Part shown: positions 34,470 through 42,677 of the stretch, in pieces
How positions within the stretch are numbered: position 1 is the stretch's first letter
How the letters are laid out: every line of letters starts with the position of its first letter
From: Harmothoe impar
Taxonomy: Eukaryota; Annelida; Polychaeta; Phyllodocida; Polynoidae
DNA length: 64,000 bases
Assembly: GCA_947462335.1 (NCBI GenBank)
Contig: OX381704.1
Location: 122,570,065-122,634,064 of the forward strand
Direction: 5' to 3'
Translations under genes and position numbers: made by a program
The notes under the pieces: generated by a model
The model's database searches: none
Seen by the model: the letters and a program-made list of their open reading frames with translations, nothing else
What the model was told of the DNA's origin: nothing

Positions 34470-35455
34470 AAAATTATTTAGAAAATAGGAAACAGTGTAC
34501 AGTGGCTAACAACATCAAATCAGCTATCCTTCCTCTCACATGTGGCGTTCCTCAGGGGTCGATATTGGGTCCCTTATTTTTCCTGCTATATATAAATGAT
34601 TGTATTTCTGTAAATGACACTCACACCACTGTATTATATGCAGACGATTCTGTATTGTATGTGACTGGTAAAAACCTCCAGACTCTAGCAACTAGGTTGG
34701 AGGCCTCTCTAGCATGTTTTGTTAAGTGGACTAAGATTAACAAACTCACCATTAATGAAAAAAAAACGAAGGTTATGACTTTTGCTTCTAGGAAAAAGTT
34801 AAATAAGCTAAATAAGCCCAAAATTTTAATGAATAATGTTGAACTTAAGTCTGTAATTTCATACAAATATTTAGGAGTTATCCTCGACGAAGAACTTAAC
34901 TTCAATATACATGTCAGGAATCTGATAAAAAACTTGAGGTTCAAATCTATATTAATGTACAAAGTCAAGGATTATATGCAAGAATCCGCCCTTTTACATG
35001 TCTATAAATCTCATGTCACACCTGTGATAGATTACTGTGATATTTTGTACACTGGCAGCAAAGTCGACTTGTTAAACCAATTACAAAGGGTTCAAAACAA
35101 ATGTCTGAAAACCTGTATGTCTTTAAATATTCTGACTCCTACCGAGACTGTACATGCCAAGGCAAATCTGCCCACCTTAGAAAATAGAAGGATCTTCCAT
35201 ACTAAGCTTTATGCTCATAAACGGTCTAAACTAGAAAAATATAGAAAACCTGTAAATAGAACCACTCGTCTGTCTGTAGCTCCATTGCTGAGATATGATA
35301 TACCAAAATGTAGGTCGTATGAGTTTAGCCCAAAGGTTGTTTGTGCACGGGAATGGAACTCCTTAGACACTGATGTAAGGAAAGAGACTGACCAGGAATT
35401 GTTTAAAAGCCTGTCGAGAATAAAAATGATGGAAAGTATCCCAAAGCTAGAGTAA
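34466..35455 (+). CDS. LINE ORF2, 3' part: reverse transcriptase continued
   Basis: Continuation of ORF2 in the shifted frame. It opens within KNYLENRKQC, followed by motif B-type GVPQGSILGPLFFLLYIND and the catalytic YADD at 34,637-34,648. The thumb-like YKYLGVILDEELNFNIHV follows, then a C-terminal region with RVQNKCLKTCMSLN and AREWNSLDTDVRKETDQELF, typical of CR1/Jockey-group enzymes. No RNase H or C-terminal zinc knuckle is seen. The TAA at 35,453-35,455 precedes the 3' UTR. With part 1 it would give an ORF2 of about 940 residues. Confidence 0.85.
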   Translation: MKNYLENRKQCTVANNIKSAILPLTCGVPQGSILGPLFFLLYINDCISVNDTHTTVLYADDSVLYVTGKNLQTLATRLEASLACFVKWTKINKLTINEKKTKVMTFASRKKLNKLNKPKILMNNVELKSVISYKYLGVILDEELNFNIHVRNLIKNLRFKSILMYKVKDYMQESALLHVYKSHVTPVIDYCDILYTGSKVDLLNQLQRVQNKCLKTCMSLNILTPTETVHAKANLPTLENRRIFHTKLYAHKRSKLEKYRKPVNRTTRLSVAPLLRYDIPKCRSYEFSPKVVCAREWNSLDTDVRKETDQELFKSLSRIKMMESIPKLE

Positions 35456-35880
35456 GTTAAGCCATTGACGAGATGAAATATTTTTTAAAGTAGTTTTTGT
35501 CTTAAAAGGGGGGAATTATGCGAGTGTTAAAACTAGAAGCAAATGTGCCGCTATTCTTTCAAGCAGACTATTGTTATTTTCGTGTACTAAAGTATGTGTA
35601 GAAGCAACTCATACAATGGTTGTAGCAAGCAACAGTTTAACTGACCGCTGCAATCATTAACTTTATTTCACTGAATATACGTGACAAAAAGTTCCTCTGT
35701 ACATTTATATGAGTGTAAGAATGATACAGATCTATATTAGTATGACTGACGAACAATGTACAAACACATCAAATTATCAATTTTTATTTTACATAGCATT
35801 TTGTGAGGAACAACAAGGAAAATTCGCTGTTACAAGACTCCATCTATGGTGAAATAAAGTTGAAATTATTACTTAAAAAA

Positions 35881-35884
35881 TAGA
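35881..35884 (+). repeat. LINE target-site duplication, right (TAGA)
   Basis: Second copy of TAGA, directly after the LINE's terminal A6, where the arm sequence resumes (TAGAGAAATAGTCAG). Confidence 0.85.
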
Positions 35885-36560
35885 GAAATAGTCAGATAGA
35901 GAAATAGGCAGGTAGGCATATAGTGAGGTAGGCATATAGAGAAATAGGCAGGTAGACACAAAGAGAGGTAGGAAGAGGAACATATAGGAAGGTAGGCAGA
36001 TTGAGAAATATGCAGATTGAGAGGTAGGAAGGTAGGCAGATAGGGAGCTAGGTAAATATAGAGAGGTAAGCAGATAGAGAGGTAGGCATTTAGGGAAATA
36101 GGCAGAGAGAGAAATAGACAGGTAGGCAAGTAGAGAGCTATGAAGGGGGGAGATAGGGAGGTAGGCATATAGAAAGGGATGTAGGCAGATAGAGAGGCAG
36201 GAAGGGAGGCAGACAGGGAGGTAAGCAGATATGGAGCTAGGCAGATAGAGAAAGGGAGGTAGATAAAGAGGTAGGCAGGTAGGTAGATAGGGGGATGATC
36301 TCAGAATAAATAAATAGATCAGCAAATAGAAAGATAGACAAATAGAAAGGTAGAAAGTAAATAGGGAGGCAGAAAGAGAGGTAGACAGATAGGGATGTAG
36401 GTGGAAACAGTGGAAGACATATAGAAAACTTAAAGGGGACAGATGTAGCCAGATAAGGTGGTAGGCTGTCCAACTGTAGGCAGATAGAGAGGTATGTAGA
36501 TAGTAAGACAAGTCCATAGAGGTAGGCAGATAGTGAGGTAAGCATAGGGATATAGAGAGA
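35885..36560. repeat. left-arm tetranucleotide-based repeat, continued
   Basis: Continuation of the GGTAGGCAGATA-type repeat split by the LINE. It includes a short block of AATAGA(C/T)AAATAG words near 36,310-36,365. Mirror at about 46,667-47,342. Confidence 0.9.
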
Positions 36561-37282
36561 TGGGTTTGAAAGTTACTAGTGTTTGGGGACATTAAGTTTT
36601 CATGACATTTATGCACACAAACTGCCCATTTGGGACATGATGATTATCTGCAGAGACTTACTGGATTTCCTGCACATGTGTGTCCTGTTTCTAGCTATTT
36701 TGAACACTAGTCAAAAGAATTTAAGTTTGCTTTTTTCTCAGTCATCTGACTAGGTATCTGGGTAATCATACTAGGGATGTAAATTCTTTCAAAAAAGAAA
36801 AAGGTCAATCCCTTACTAATTTTCTGATTTTCAAGTTCTATGCATTTCAACACATCCTGAACAACTCTTTCAAAAATCTATTTATTAAGGGAAATTAGAA
36901 GAGTACCAATATACTTAATTGACTGTAAAATGTTGGCCATGTTGAATTGATAACAGATATTTCCTCTGTCATTTTCTATTGTTCTCTGATGGAAGTTTCC
37001 ATTGTGATGATTATAATGGGGTGGAGGGAGTTAAATGGAACAGCCCATTGAGACGGGGTTGTAAGGTGGGGGGGGGGGGGGGAGATGCTCTTAACCTATG
37101 CACATGGGAGTTGAGCTCATAACACAGCTGGCATTTGAGAAGATCACAGACCTCTTAGGGTATTATCACTTGTACACTGGAGCAGACACTATACATGAAT
37201 CACAGCTCTTGTTGATTGGATTAACATATTTACCGATCGCGTCACTCAATTGTACTTGGAGCTAATTAGTCCTGAAACATAA
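36561..37282. other. left-arm single-copy block, no gene
   Basis: No credible frame. It contains a G-run of about 14 at 37,067-37,082. Its mirror at about 46,145-46,160 differs in homopolymer length. Confidence 0.4.
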
Positions 37283-37661
37283 ATGGCTTTACTGATTGAA
37301 ATACTTCCAACAATGGATGTAGACCAGACCAGTTTCTCAGTAGGACCTGTTGAGAATGGAGATCCAGTAAGTTGCGACATTTTTAGTATATATAGGTAGA
37401 ATATTAGAACAAACATCCACATTAATCTGAGTATTCAAATATGTAATAGTTGAAAAATGTGTATATCATTATATCATTGATTCCCTACTAAACATTTATG
37501 TATTTGAATCACTTGAATATTTTTTCAAGTCTCCACCACTACAGAGGTGTTTCAATTTCCAGTTCCAGAATAAGAAGTGCTTGCAGTATGGCACGAGCTT
37601 CCCTACCAGTGTGGGATGGAAAAGCATCAAGGCCGTTGCAATGGACATACTATATGAGTAG
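37283..37661 (+). CDS. candidate two-exon small gene, left arm
   Basis: Exon 1 is 37,283-37,366 (ATG, 28 codons) and ends GATCCA|GTAAGT, a canonical donor. Exon 2 is 37,545-37,661 and follows a pyrimidine-rich acceptor (CCACCACTACAG|AGG). Exon 1 is 84 nt, so the frame is kept, giving a 66-residue product with a TAG stop. The exon 2 product starts RCFNFQFQNKKC and is rich in K, F and Q. No domain is recognised. It could be the first part of a longer transcript running into the 190-aa gene downstream. Support is limited to the splice-site quality, the preserved frame and conservation in the other arm, which is uninformative because the arms are near-identical. Confidence 0.3.
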
Positions 37662-38226
37662 TAGGAGTACCTCTCAATCCCACTCACAATAATCAATTAT
37701 TTCTGATGGGGTCATTCAGCAGATTTTTAGCTCAAGTTATCACCTACTGGAGAGGGGTGGTGGAAGTGTTGGTGTAATCCTCAACCACATCAGGCGGATT
37801 GAATAGACCATGACAAATTGAGAACACCAACCACATTTGGTATCAAGTACACTGCAAGGATGAATCAATACATCATTTTAATTAGTTTTGTCTGAGTGTA
37901 GTAAATCGGTTATTCAAACACACTTGTTAACCCACATGCAAACACACACCCTACACAATAACTCTTCATGTTTCATAATAAGCACTCACCATTGTGTTAA
38001 GTAACCCAGAACTGTGAGTTGTATGAGCACATGCATCATATGTATATCATATGGACCATATTAGACACTGAATGTGTTCTAAAATGCTGGTCACAGAGGA
38101 CAGTGATGGTGATAAATGGTATAATGATTATTGATTATGGCTCAACCATTTACATCTGGCTTGCCCTCCAGTGATATTGTTGCTGTCCGAAAATGAAAGA
38201 AAAACTATTTTGAACATCATAGGATA

Positions 38227-38799
38227 ATGGGTGACTTTACAGGAGATGGAGAATTATTACTAATACTAGAAGATGCTACAGATGATGGAATGGATTGTTT
38301 GGAAGGAGATTACGTACCAGAAAATAACGTATTTTCTTATGATAGTACTAAGTTGATCACATTTGTATTAAAGTCTGATCTGATGGATGAAGTAAAGTCA
38401 ATATGGGATGGAGGAGAAATGAATATAATTTCTGAGGAATTATATCGATTTGCATCCAGTTTACATTCTATTACTTGTATGATGAATAGCAATGTAGATT
38501 ATTTTGCTGTGGAATGGCATAATGATCAGAATGAGACATCAAAGTCGATGTCATTGGTTTTACATGGCGGTGGGAATGTACACAACCCAGAGGATGGTTG
38601 TTTAGTAAATGTGATTAATACAAAAGAGTATGCTGAACTACTCCAAGCTGGAGAACACGCCAATTTAGAATCTTTTAAATGTCACTCAATTGAGTCAAAA
38701 AGTGATTTTAGAACCACTTTGAAACTTATGTGTGAATATTCTACCACATTCATGACTGATATGGAGTGGTTATGGGCGTTTCATGGGTGGAGTAAGTAA
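38227..38799 (+). CDS. orphan acidic protein, 190 aa, left arm
   Basis: An intact single-exon frame starting ATGGGTGAC. Its product is strongly acidic at the N-terminus (GDGELLLILEDATDDGMDCL), then mixed alpha/beta in character. Notable segments are LITFVLKSDLMDEVKSIWDG, YFAVEWHNDQNE, MSLVLHGGGNVHNPEDG and a C-terminal MEWLWAFHGW. There is no signal peptide or membrane segment. I recognise no family. The last codons read ...GGTGGA|GTAAGTAAC, a perfect donor at 38,792, so the true 3' end may be spliced. An acceptor-like TTGCCCTCCAG lies 56 bp upstream of the ATG. The gene lies 213 bp ahead of the 174-aa gene on the same strand. The mirror copy (44,429-45,001) differs by one E-to-K change. Confidence 0.65.
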   Translation: MGDFTGDGELLLILEDATDDGMDCLEGDYVPENNVFSYDSTKLITFVLKSDLMDEVKSIWDGGEMNIISEELYRFASSLHSITCMMNSNVDYFAVEWHNDQNETSKSMSLVLHGGGNVHNPEDGCLVNVINTKEYAELLQAGEHANLESFKCHSIESKSDFRTTLKLMCEYSTTFMTDMEWLWAFHGWSK

Positions 38800-38952
38800 C
38801 TAAACAGATGACCAGAGATACATCCTTCACTGCAATCCTACGACCTGATAATCTAGTATGTAGTGAAGTTGTTTATAACTATATAGCTACTTCAGTTTGA
38901 CCCTTGTATAAGTCTACACTTGCCATGACTCTGGATACATATGTTGTATAGC

Positions 38953-38958
38953 TATAAA
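38953..38958 (+). promoter_or_regulatory. TATA box of the 174-aa gene, left arm
   Basis: TATAAA within GCTATAAAACTC lies 55 bp upstream of the ATG at 39,013. It predicts a start near 38,983 and a leader of about 30 nt. This supports an independent promoter for this gene. Confidence 0.5.
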
Positions 38959-39012
38959 ACTCAGACATCTTAGATTTAGTTCATAGCCTCCTCATCTGCA
39001 CTGTGATTCACA

Positions 39013-39537
39013 ATGGCGTCATCTGGTCCAGGTATTAAGCTTACTATCAAGGTGTGGCCATGTGCAGAAAATGAACTCCATGCTGAAGAGATAAGGTTTG
39101 AATATAAACTATCTTCATCTCTTAGACTTCATATTGTGCAAAAAGAAGGCAGTGTTGTGCATGTGATATTCAACAACAATGGAAGAGAGAATTATCTTTG
39201 TTTGGCCACATGGAAGGACTTAATCAACAAGTCTGAAGATATAGCTCGTTTGTATGAATGCTCTGCACATCTTTTTGAGAGAGTGAAACTGAAGAAGTAC
39301 CATGTTGTTAAACTAGAGCAATCAACTGTTTACTTTATATCTCAAGTAAACAGTGATAGATTTGCAATGTCTAAGGAAGAAATGGTTGTTTTCCTGGTCA
39401 CTATGAAAGAAGCAGAGAGGATGCGAGCAGATGATTTCCTCAGCTTTGCTAAAGAAAGGGCAAAAGAAGAGGAATTAAGAAGAGCTGAAGCACAAAAAAA
39501 TGAAGAAAATGTTAAGAAGAAATCAAAAGAAAAGTAA
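39013..39537 (+). CDS. 174-aa protein, possible PC4-like ssDNA-binding protein, left arm
   Basis: An intact frame opening MASSGPGIKL. Residues about 28-80 (FEYKLSSSLRLHIVQKEG, VVHVIFNNNGRENYLCLATW, KDLINKSEDIARLYE) have the strand-strand-strand-helix pattern and the L-x-W-x-x-L feature of PC4/p15 C-terminal ssDNA-binding domains. The match is weak and by eye. The C-terminal 40 residues are a charged helix (FAKERAKEEELRRAEAQKN) ending KKKSKEK. A canonical intron (GTAAGT at 39,534; TTTATCTATTTCAG ending at 39,806) splits the last lysine codon, and splicing gives the same lysine followed by TGA. Spliced and unspliced mRNAs therefore encode the same protein. AATAAA lies at 40,094. The mirror copy differs by V-to-G near residue 48. 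Confidence 0.65.
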   Translation: MASSGPGIKLTIKVWPCAENELHAEEIRFEYKLSSSLRLHIVQKEGSVVHVIFNNNGRENYLCLATWKDLINKSEDIARLYECSAHLFERVKLKKYHVVKLEQSTVYFISQVNSDRFAMSKEEMVVFLVTMKEAERMRADDFLSFAKERAKEEELRRAEAQKNEENVKKKSKEK

Positions 39538-39619
39538 GTTTAACTACCAATTAAATATGTACCTAACGTATTGATATCAATATTATAAATATATATATAT
39601 ATTTACTTAGCATAGCCCT

Positions 39620-39664
39620 ATGTATGTATGTATGTATGTATGTATGTATGTATGTATGTATGTA
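39620..39664. repeat. (ATGT)n microsatellite, left arm
   Basis: About eleven TGTA units inside the candidate intron of the 174-aa gene. The mirror tract (ACAT) at about 43,543-43,609 is 24 bp longer. Confidence 0.95.
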
Positions 39665-40526
39665 TAAACCCTGGAGTAGGGAGCCATTTGGCGCCCTAAG
39701 ACATTCATATATTTAGTGTGGTTTATAACTAGTAATATATCATGTGTATTTGGATAGTTTTAATAGATGTCAAATATCAACAATAATAAATGTTTATCTA
39801 TTTCAGATGATGTCATTGGGCTAACTGTTGGCTAAGTCACACACAAAGTGGTGTTGAACCTGATTTAAATCTGATGCATCAGAAACTACACAACTGAAAT
39901 TGAACTGAAATTGAACTGTGGTGATGATGCAGCTAACACTCCTATAACATTGATAGTTGAGTGATATAACCAATATAATCACAATTGACGTCATATATTT
40001 TGTATTGTAATTTCTTTTATTTATCCTGGCAAGGATATATGACCTAGTAGGTTGTCTGACACAAACACCAGCAGTTTCCTGATGATTGGAGATAATAAAA
40101 GGCAATTAAGCCTTTGTCTTTAGTTGTATAGCAGGAAAATGCGCATTTAGGAGCATGTTCCTGCCATGTATACCTTACCTCGATTGTTGGATACTTAGAT
40201 ATTAAAGATCATGTATTTTGATTAAATTCATTGTGTTGTTGGAATCTTTATCACACATTACATGGTTGTGCATAGGATGGATTTGAGAAAGTAATAACCC
40301 AAGAATGTAAAAAGATGTCAAAGAAAGGAGAACAGGGGAATAACAACATTTCATTAATCTAGTAAAATCAGAGAAAACAAACTAGTGGGTTGTATTGAAC
40401 TGTAGATGATACATTATTTATTACTCTGGAATCATCCCCACATCTATACATCTGGACTACATTAACAATAATCATTATCAATACCAATAAACATGTTAGA
40501 TATAGAAGTGTCACACAGATACAATC

Positions 40527-41414
40527 TCAGCTAATTGACTGATTGTTATGGACCAATTCCTCTTCTGGTATCCAGGTGTCATATTGGTCTGACCAGCCTA
40601 GCCAGCTGACTAGGACCTCCTGTCTCCTTTGATTCCCAAGTACTACGGTCCTCCACATCAGAATGTCTTCAACTTCATACACATTTTCTTCACTGATGAC
40701 ATCAGGTGTTGGGAGGGGACTCTCTGCTCTTGTAGACTCTACTTCTGGGCTTGTACTATTCTTTGGATTAGGATCATTCTGGAGTTGCAAGCGGGAAGCT
40801 GGTGGTTCTTCTTTAATGCTGATTCTTGTCTCCTTTACATCATTAGGGATGTTCTGTCTCTCCGAACTGTGATGCATAAAATTTAAGCCGTGCACTGTCC
40901 CCTGTTTAGTAGATACAGAATTCCTCTGCAAGTTGGAAAGGTTTCTTACCTTGCTTGATGCATTGGAACAAAAACAAGATAATTGGGTAGAACGCCCTTC
41001 TAGTTCAGGTGGTCTGGAGGCACCTTGCACTGTCACTGGTGCTACTGCCAGCTCCTCTCTCAATTCCCACAGTGCTTTTTGGAGCTCAGCATGGGATACT
41101 GTGTCTTCTATTCCCTTGCTTCCTTTGCTCTGATGCTTGATAGGGGTGCAGATCTTGTCAGGGAGGGGATATGCTTCAGGCATGGTCGACCTGTCTTCAA
41201 TCCACTGGTGTTTCCCAGCTTCTTTAGACCTTTGGCAATGGTTGAGATGTCTCAATAAGTCAGATCAGCGAGCAGTGGAATAACCACACGCTTCTGGGCA
41301 GAGCCACCCCTCCTGAACACTGCCATGTATCAAAGAGATATGTCTTGTTAGACTATACTTTTTGGTGAAAAACTTTGCGCAATCAGGACAGAAATACCTC
41401 TTTTTCGGCTTCAT
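40527..41414 (-). CDS. C2H2 zinc-finger and chromodomain-like protein with internal stop, left arm
   Basis: Mirror copy of the gene at 41,790-42,677; see there for domains. It is read leftward from the ATG at 41,414, with TATA-like TATAAG at 41,486-41,491 and AATAAA (as TTTATT) at 40,417-40,422. The in-frame TGA in finger 2 is present here too. Only a silent difference in the first 40 codons was noticed between the copies (CTC here, CTT in the other arm). It converges on the 174-aa gene; the two poly(A) signals lie about 320 bp apart. Confidence 0.65.
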
Positions 41415-41485
41415 GGTGATCTGTTGCCTTGTTGTGTCTTCTCTGGTACTGTGTTCAGCTCTGTTGAGAATGTCTCTAGGCTCAG

Positions 41486-41491
41486 CTTATA
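41486..41491 (-). promoter_or_regulatory. TATA-like box, left zinc-finger gene
   Basis: CTTATA on the plus strand, read TATAAG on the minus strand, 72-77 bp before the ATG at 41,414. It mirrors 41,713-41,718. Confidence 0.45.
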
Positions 41492-41492
41492 T

Positions 41493-41711
41493 TCCTCTGC
41501 ATGCGGAGGTGTGATGCAGAGGAGCAGTGTGGAGGGGGCATCTCACCTTCTATTCCTCCGCATGCGGAGATGTGGTGCAGAGGAGCCGGAGGAACAAATC
41601 TTAGCCCTGCTCCTCCGGCTCCTCTGCACCACATCTCCGCATGCGGAGGAATAGAAGGTGAGATGCCCCCTCCACACTGCTCCTCTGCATCACACCTCCG
41701 CATGCAGAGGA
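41493..41711. promoter_or_regulatory. palindrome core and divergent promoter region
   Basis: A 219-bp core between the two TATA-like boxes. It holds the axis spacer (41,594-41,610). Each side has nested smaller palindromes: CTCCGCATGCGGAG (perfect 14 bp) at 41,556-41,569 and 41,635-41,648, and CCTCTGCATGCGGAGG at 41,493-41,508 and its mirror. The words GATG(C/G)AGAGGAGC recur twice per arm. The two zinc-finger genes start divergently 375 bp apart, so this short region must drive both. Confidence 0.6.
41594..41610. other. 17-base axis spacer
   Basis: ACAAATCTTAGCCCTGC is the only non-palindromic sequence at the centre. The flanks GAGCCGGAGGA and TCCTCCGGCTC are perfect mirrors. It has the size and position expected of the loop of a closed hairpin end, or of the join between two inverted monomers. 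Confidence 0.85.
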
Positions 41712-41712
41712 A

Positions 41713-41718
41713 TATAAG
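41713..41718 (+). promoter_or_regulatory. TATA-like box, right zinc-finger gene
   Basis: TATAAG in GGAATATAAGCTGAGCC, 72-77 bp upstream of the ATG at 41,790. A start near 41,743 (CATTCTCAACA) would be initiator-like. Confidence 0.45.
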
Positions 41719-41789
41719 CTGAGCCTAGAGACATTCTCAACAGAGCTGAACACAGTACCAGAGAAGACACAACAAGGCAACAGATCACC

Positions 41790-42677
41790 ATGAAGCCGAA
41801 AAAGAGGTATTTCTGTCCTGATTGCGCAAAGTTTTTCACCAAAAAGTATAGTCTAACAAGACATATCTCTTTGATACATGGCAGTGTTCAGGAGGGGTGG
41901 CTTTGCCCAGAAGCGTGTGGTTATTCCACTGCTCGCTGATCTGACTTATTGAGACATCTCAACCATTGCCAAAGGTCTAAAGAAGCTGGGAAACACCAGT
42001 GGATTGAAGACAGGTCGACCATGCCTGAAGCATATCCCCTCCCTGACAAGATCTGCACCCCTATCAAGCATCAGAGCAAAGGAAGCAAGGGAATAGAAGA
42101 CACAGTATCCCATGCTGAGCTCCAAAAAGCACTGTGGGAATTGAGAGAGGAGCTGGCAGTAGCACCAGTGACAGTGCAAGGTGCCTCCAGACCACCTGAA
42201 CTAGAAGGGCGTTCTACCCAATTATCTTGTTTTTGTTCCAATGCATCAAGCAAGGTAAGAAACCTTTCCAACTTGCAGAGGAATTCTGTATCTACTAAAC
42301 AGGGGACAGTGCACGGCTTAAATTTTATGCATCACAGTTCGGAGAGACAGAACATCCCTAATGATGTAAAGGAGACAAGAATCAGCATTAAAGAAGAACC
42401 ACCAGCTTCCCGCTTGCAACTCCAGAATGATCCTAATCCAAAGAATAGTACAAGCCCAGAAGTAGAGTCTACAAGAGCAGAGAGTCCCCTCCCAACACCT
42501 GATGTCATCAGTGAAGAAAATGTGTATGAAGTTGAAGACATTCTGATGTGGAGGACCGTAGTACTTGGGAATCAAAGGAGACAGGAGGTCCTAGTCAGCT
42601 GGCTAGGCTGGTCAGACCAATATGACACCTGGATACCAGAAGAGGAATTGGTCCATAACAATCAGTCAATTAGCTGA
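41790..42677 (+). CDS. C2H2 zinc-finger and chromodomain-like protein with internal stop, right arm
   Basis: From the ATG the frame encodes a clear C2H2 finger (YFCPDCAKFFTKKYSLTRHI, C-x2-C-x12-H-x4-H) and the start of a second finger (C39-x3-C43). An in-frame TGA at 41,937-41,939 then falls inside the finger, at codon 50. Past it the same frame runs 245 codons and supplies the missing ligands H56 and H59/C60 at the expected spacing. A disordered, Ser/Pro-rich middle follows, then a C-terminal chromodomain-like segment (about 244-290) with YEVEDIL at Y246, VLVSWLGW at W271/W274 and DTWIPEEEL. The WxGW and TWIP style resembles chromodomains at the ends of Polinton and other transposon integrases. 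No integrase core is present. Reinitiation at ATG 42,021 would give a 218-residue protein lacking the fingers. AATAAA is at 42,782. Confidence 0.68.

Larger units (their letters stand above)
29911..35880 (+). mobile_element. full-length CR1/Jockey-group LINE with NADAR-bearing ORF1
   Basis: A 5,970-bp non-LTR retrotransposon. It has a 138-bp 5' leader starting ACAATGCAAGATGGCGGC, ORF1 (30,049-31,503), a 1.1-kb inter-ORF spacer, and ORF2 with endonuclease and reverse transcriptase (32,628-35,455, one frameshift). A 425-bp 3' UTR holds AATAAA about 30 bp from the end, and the element ends with A6. Boundaries come from direct comparison with the empty mirror site in the right arm: the element plus a 4-bp TAGA duplication accounts for the arm length difference. 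No RNase H domain is evident. An intact ORF1 and a single lesion in ORF2 indicate a young insertion. Clade placement rests on the endonuclease and RT motif style and could be refined. Confidence 0.9.

Noticed and set aside
32628..35455. Programmed frameshift in ORF2
   Set aside because: The overlap is four bases with no obvious slippery heptamer or downstream structure; a simple indel is more likely.
29911..35880. LTR retrotransposon or retrovirus
   Set aside because: No LTRs; endonuclease of the apurinic type plus a non-LTR RT, short A tail and a 4-bp duplication fit a LINE.
42516..42677. Chromodomain segment as the tail of a complete transposon integrase
   Set aside because: No integrase zinc-binding HHCC module or catalytic core is present upstream; the preceding residues are disordered and the N-terminus is C2H2 fingers.
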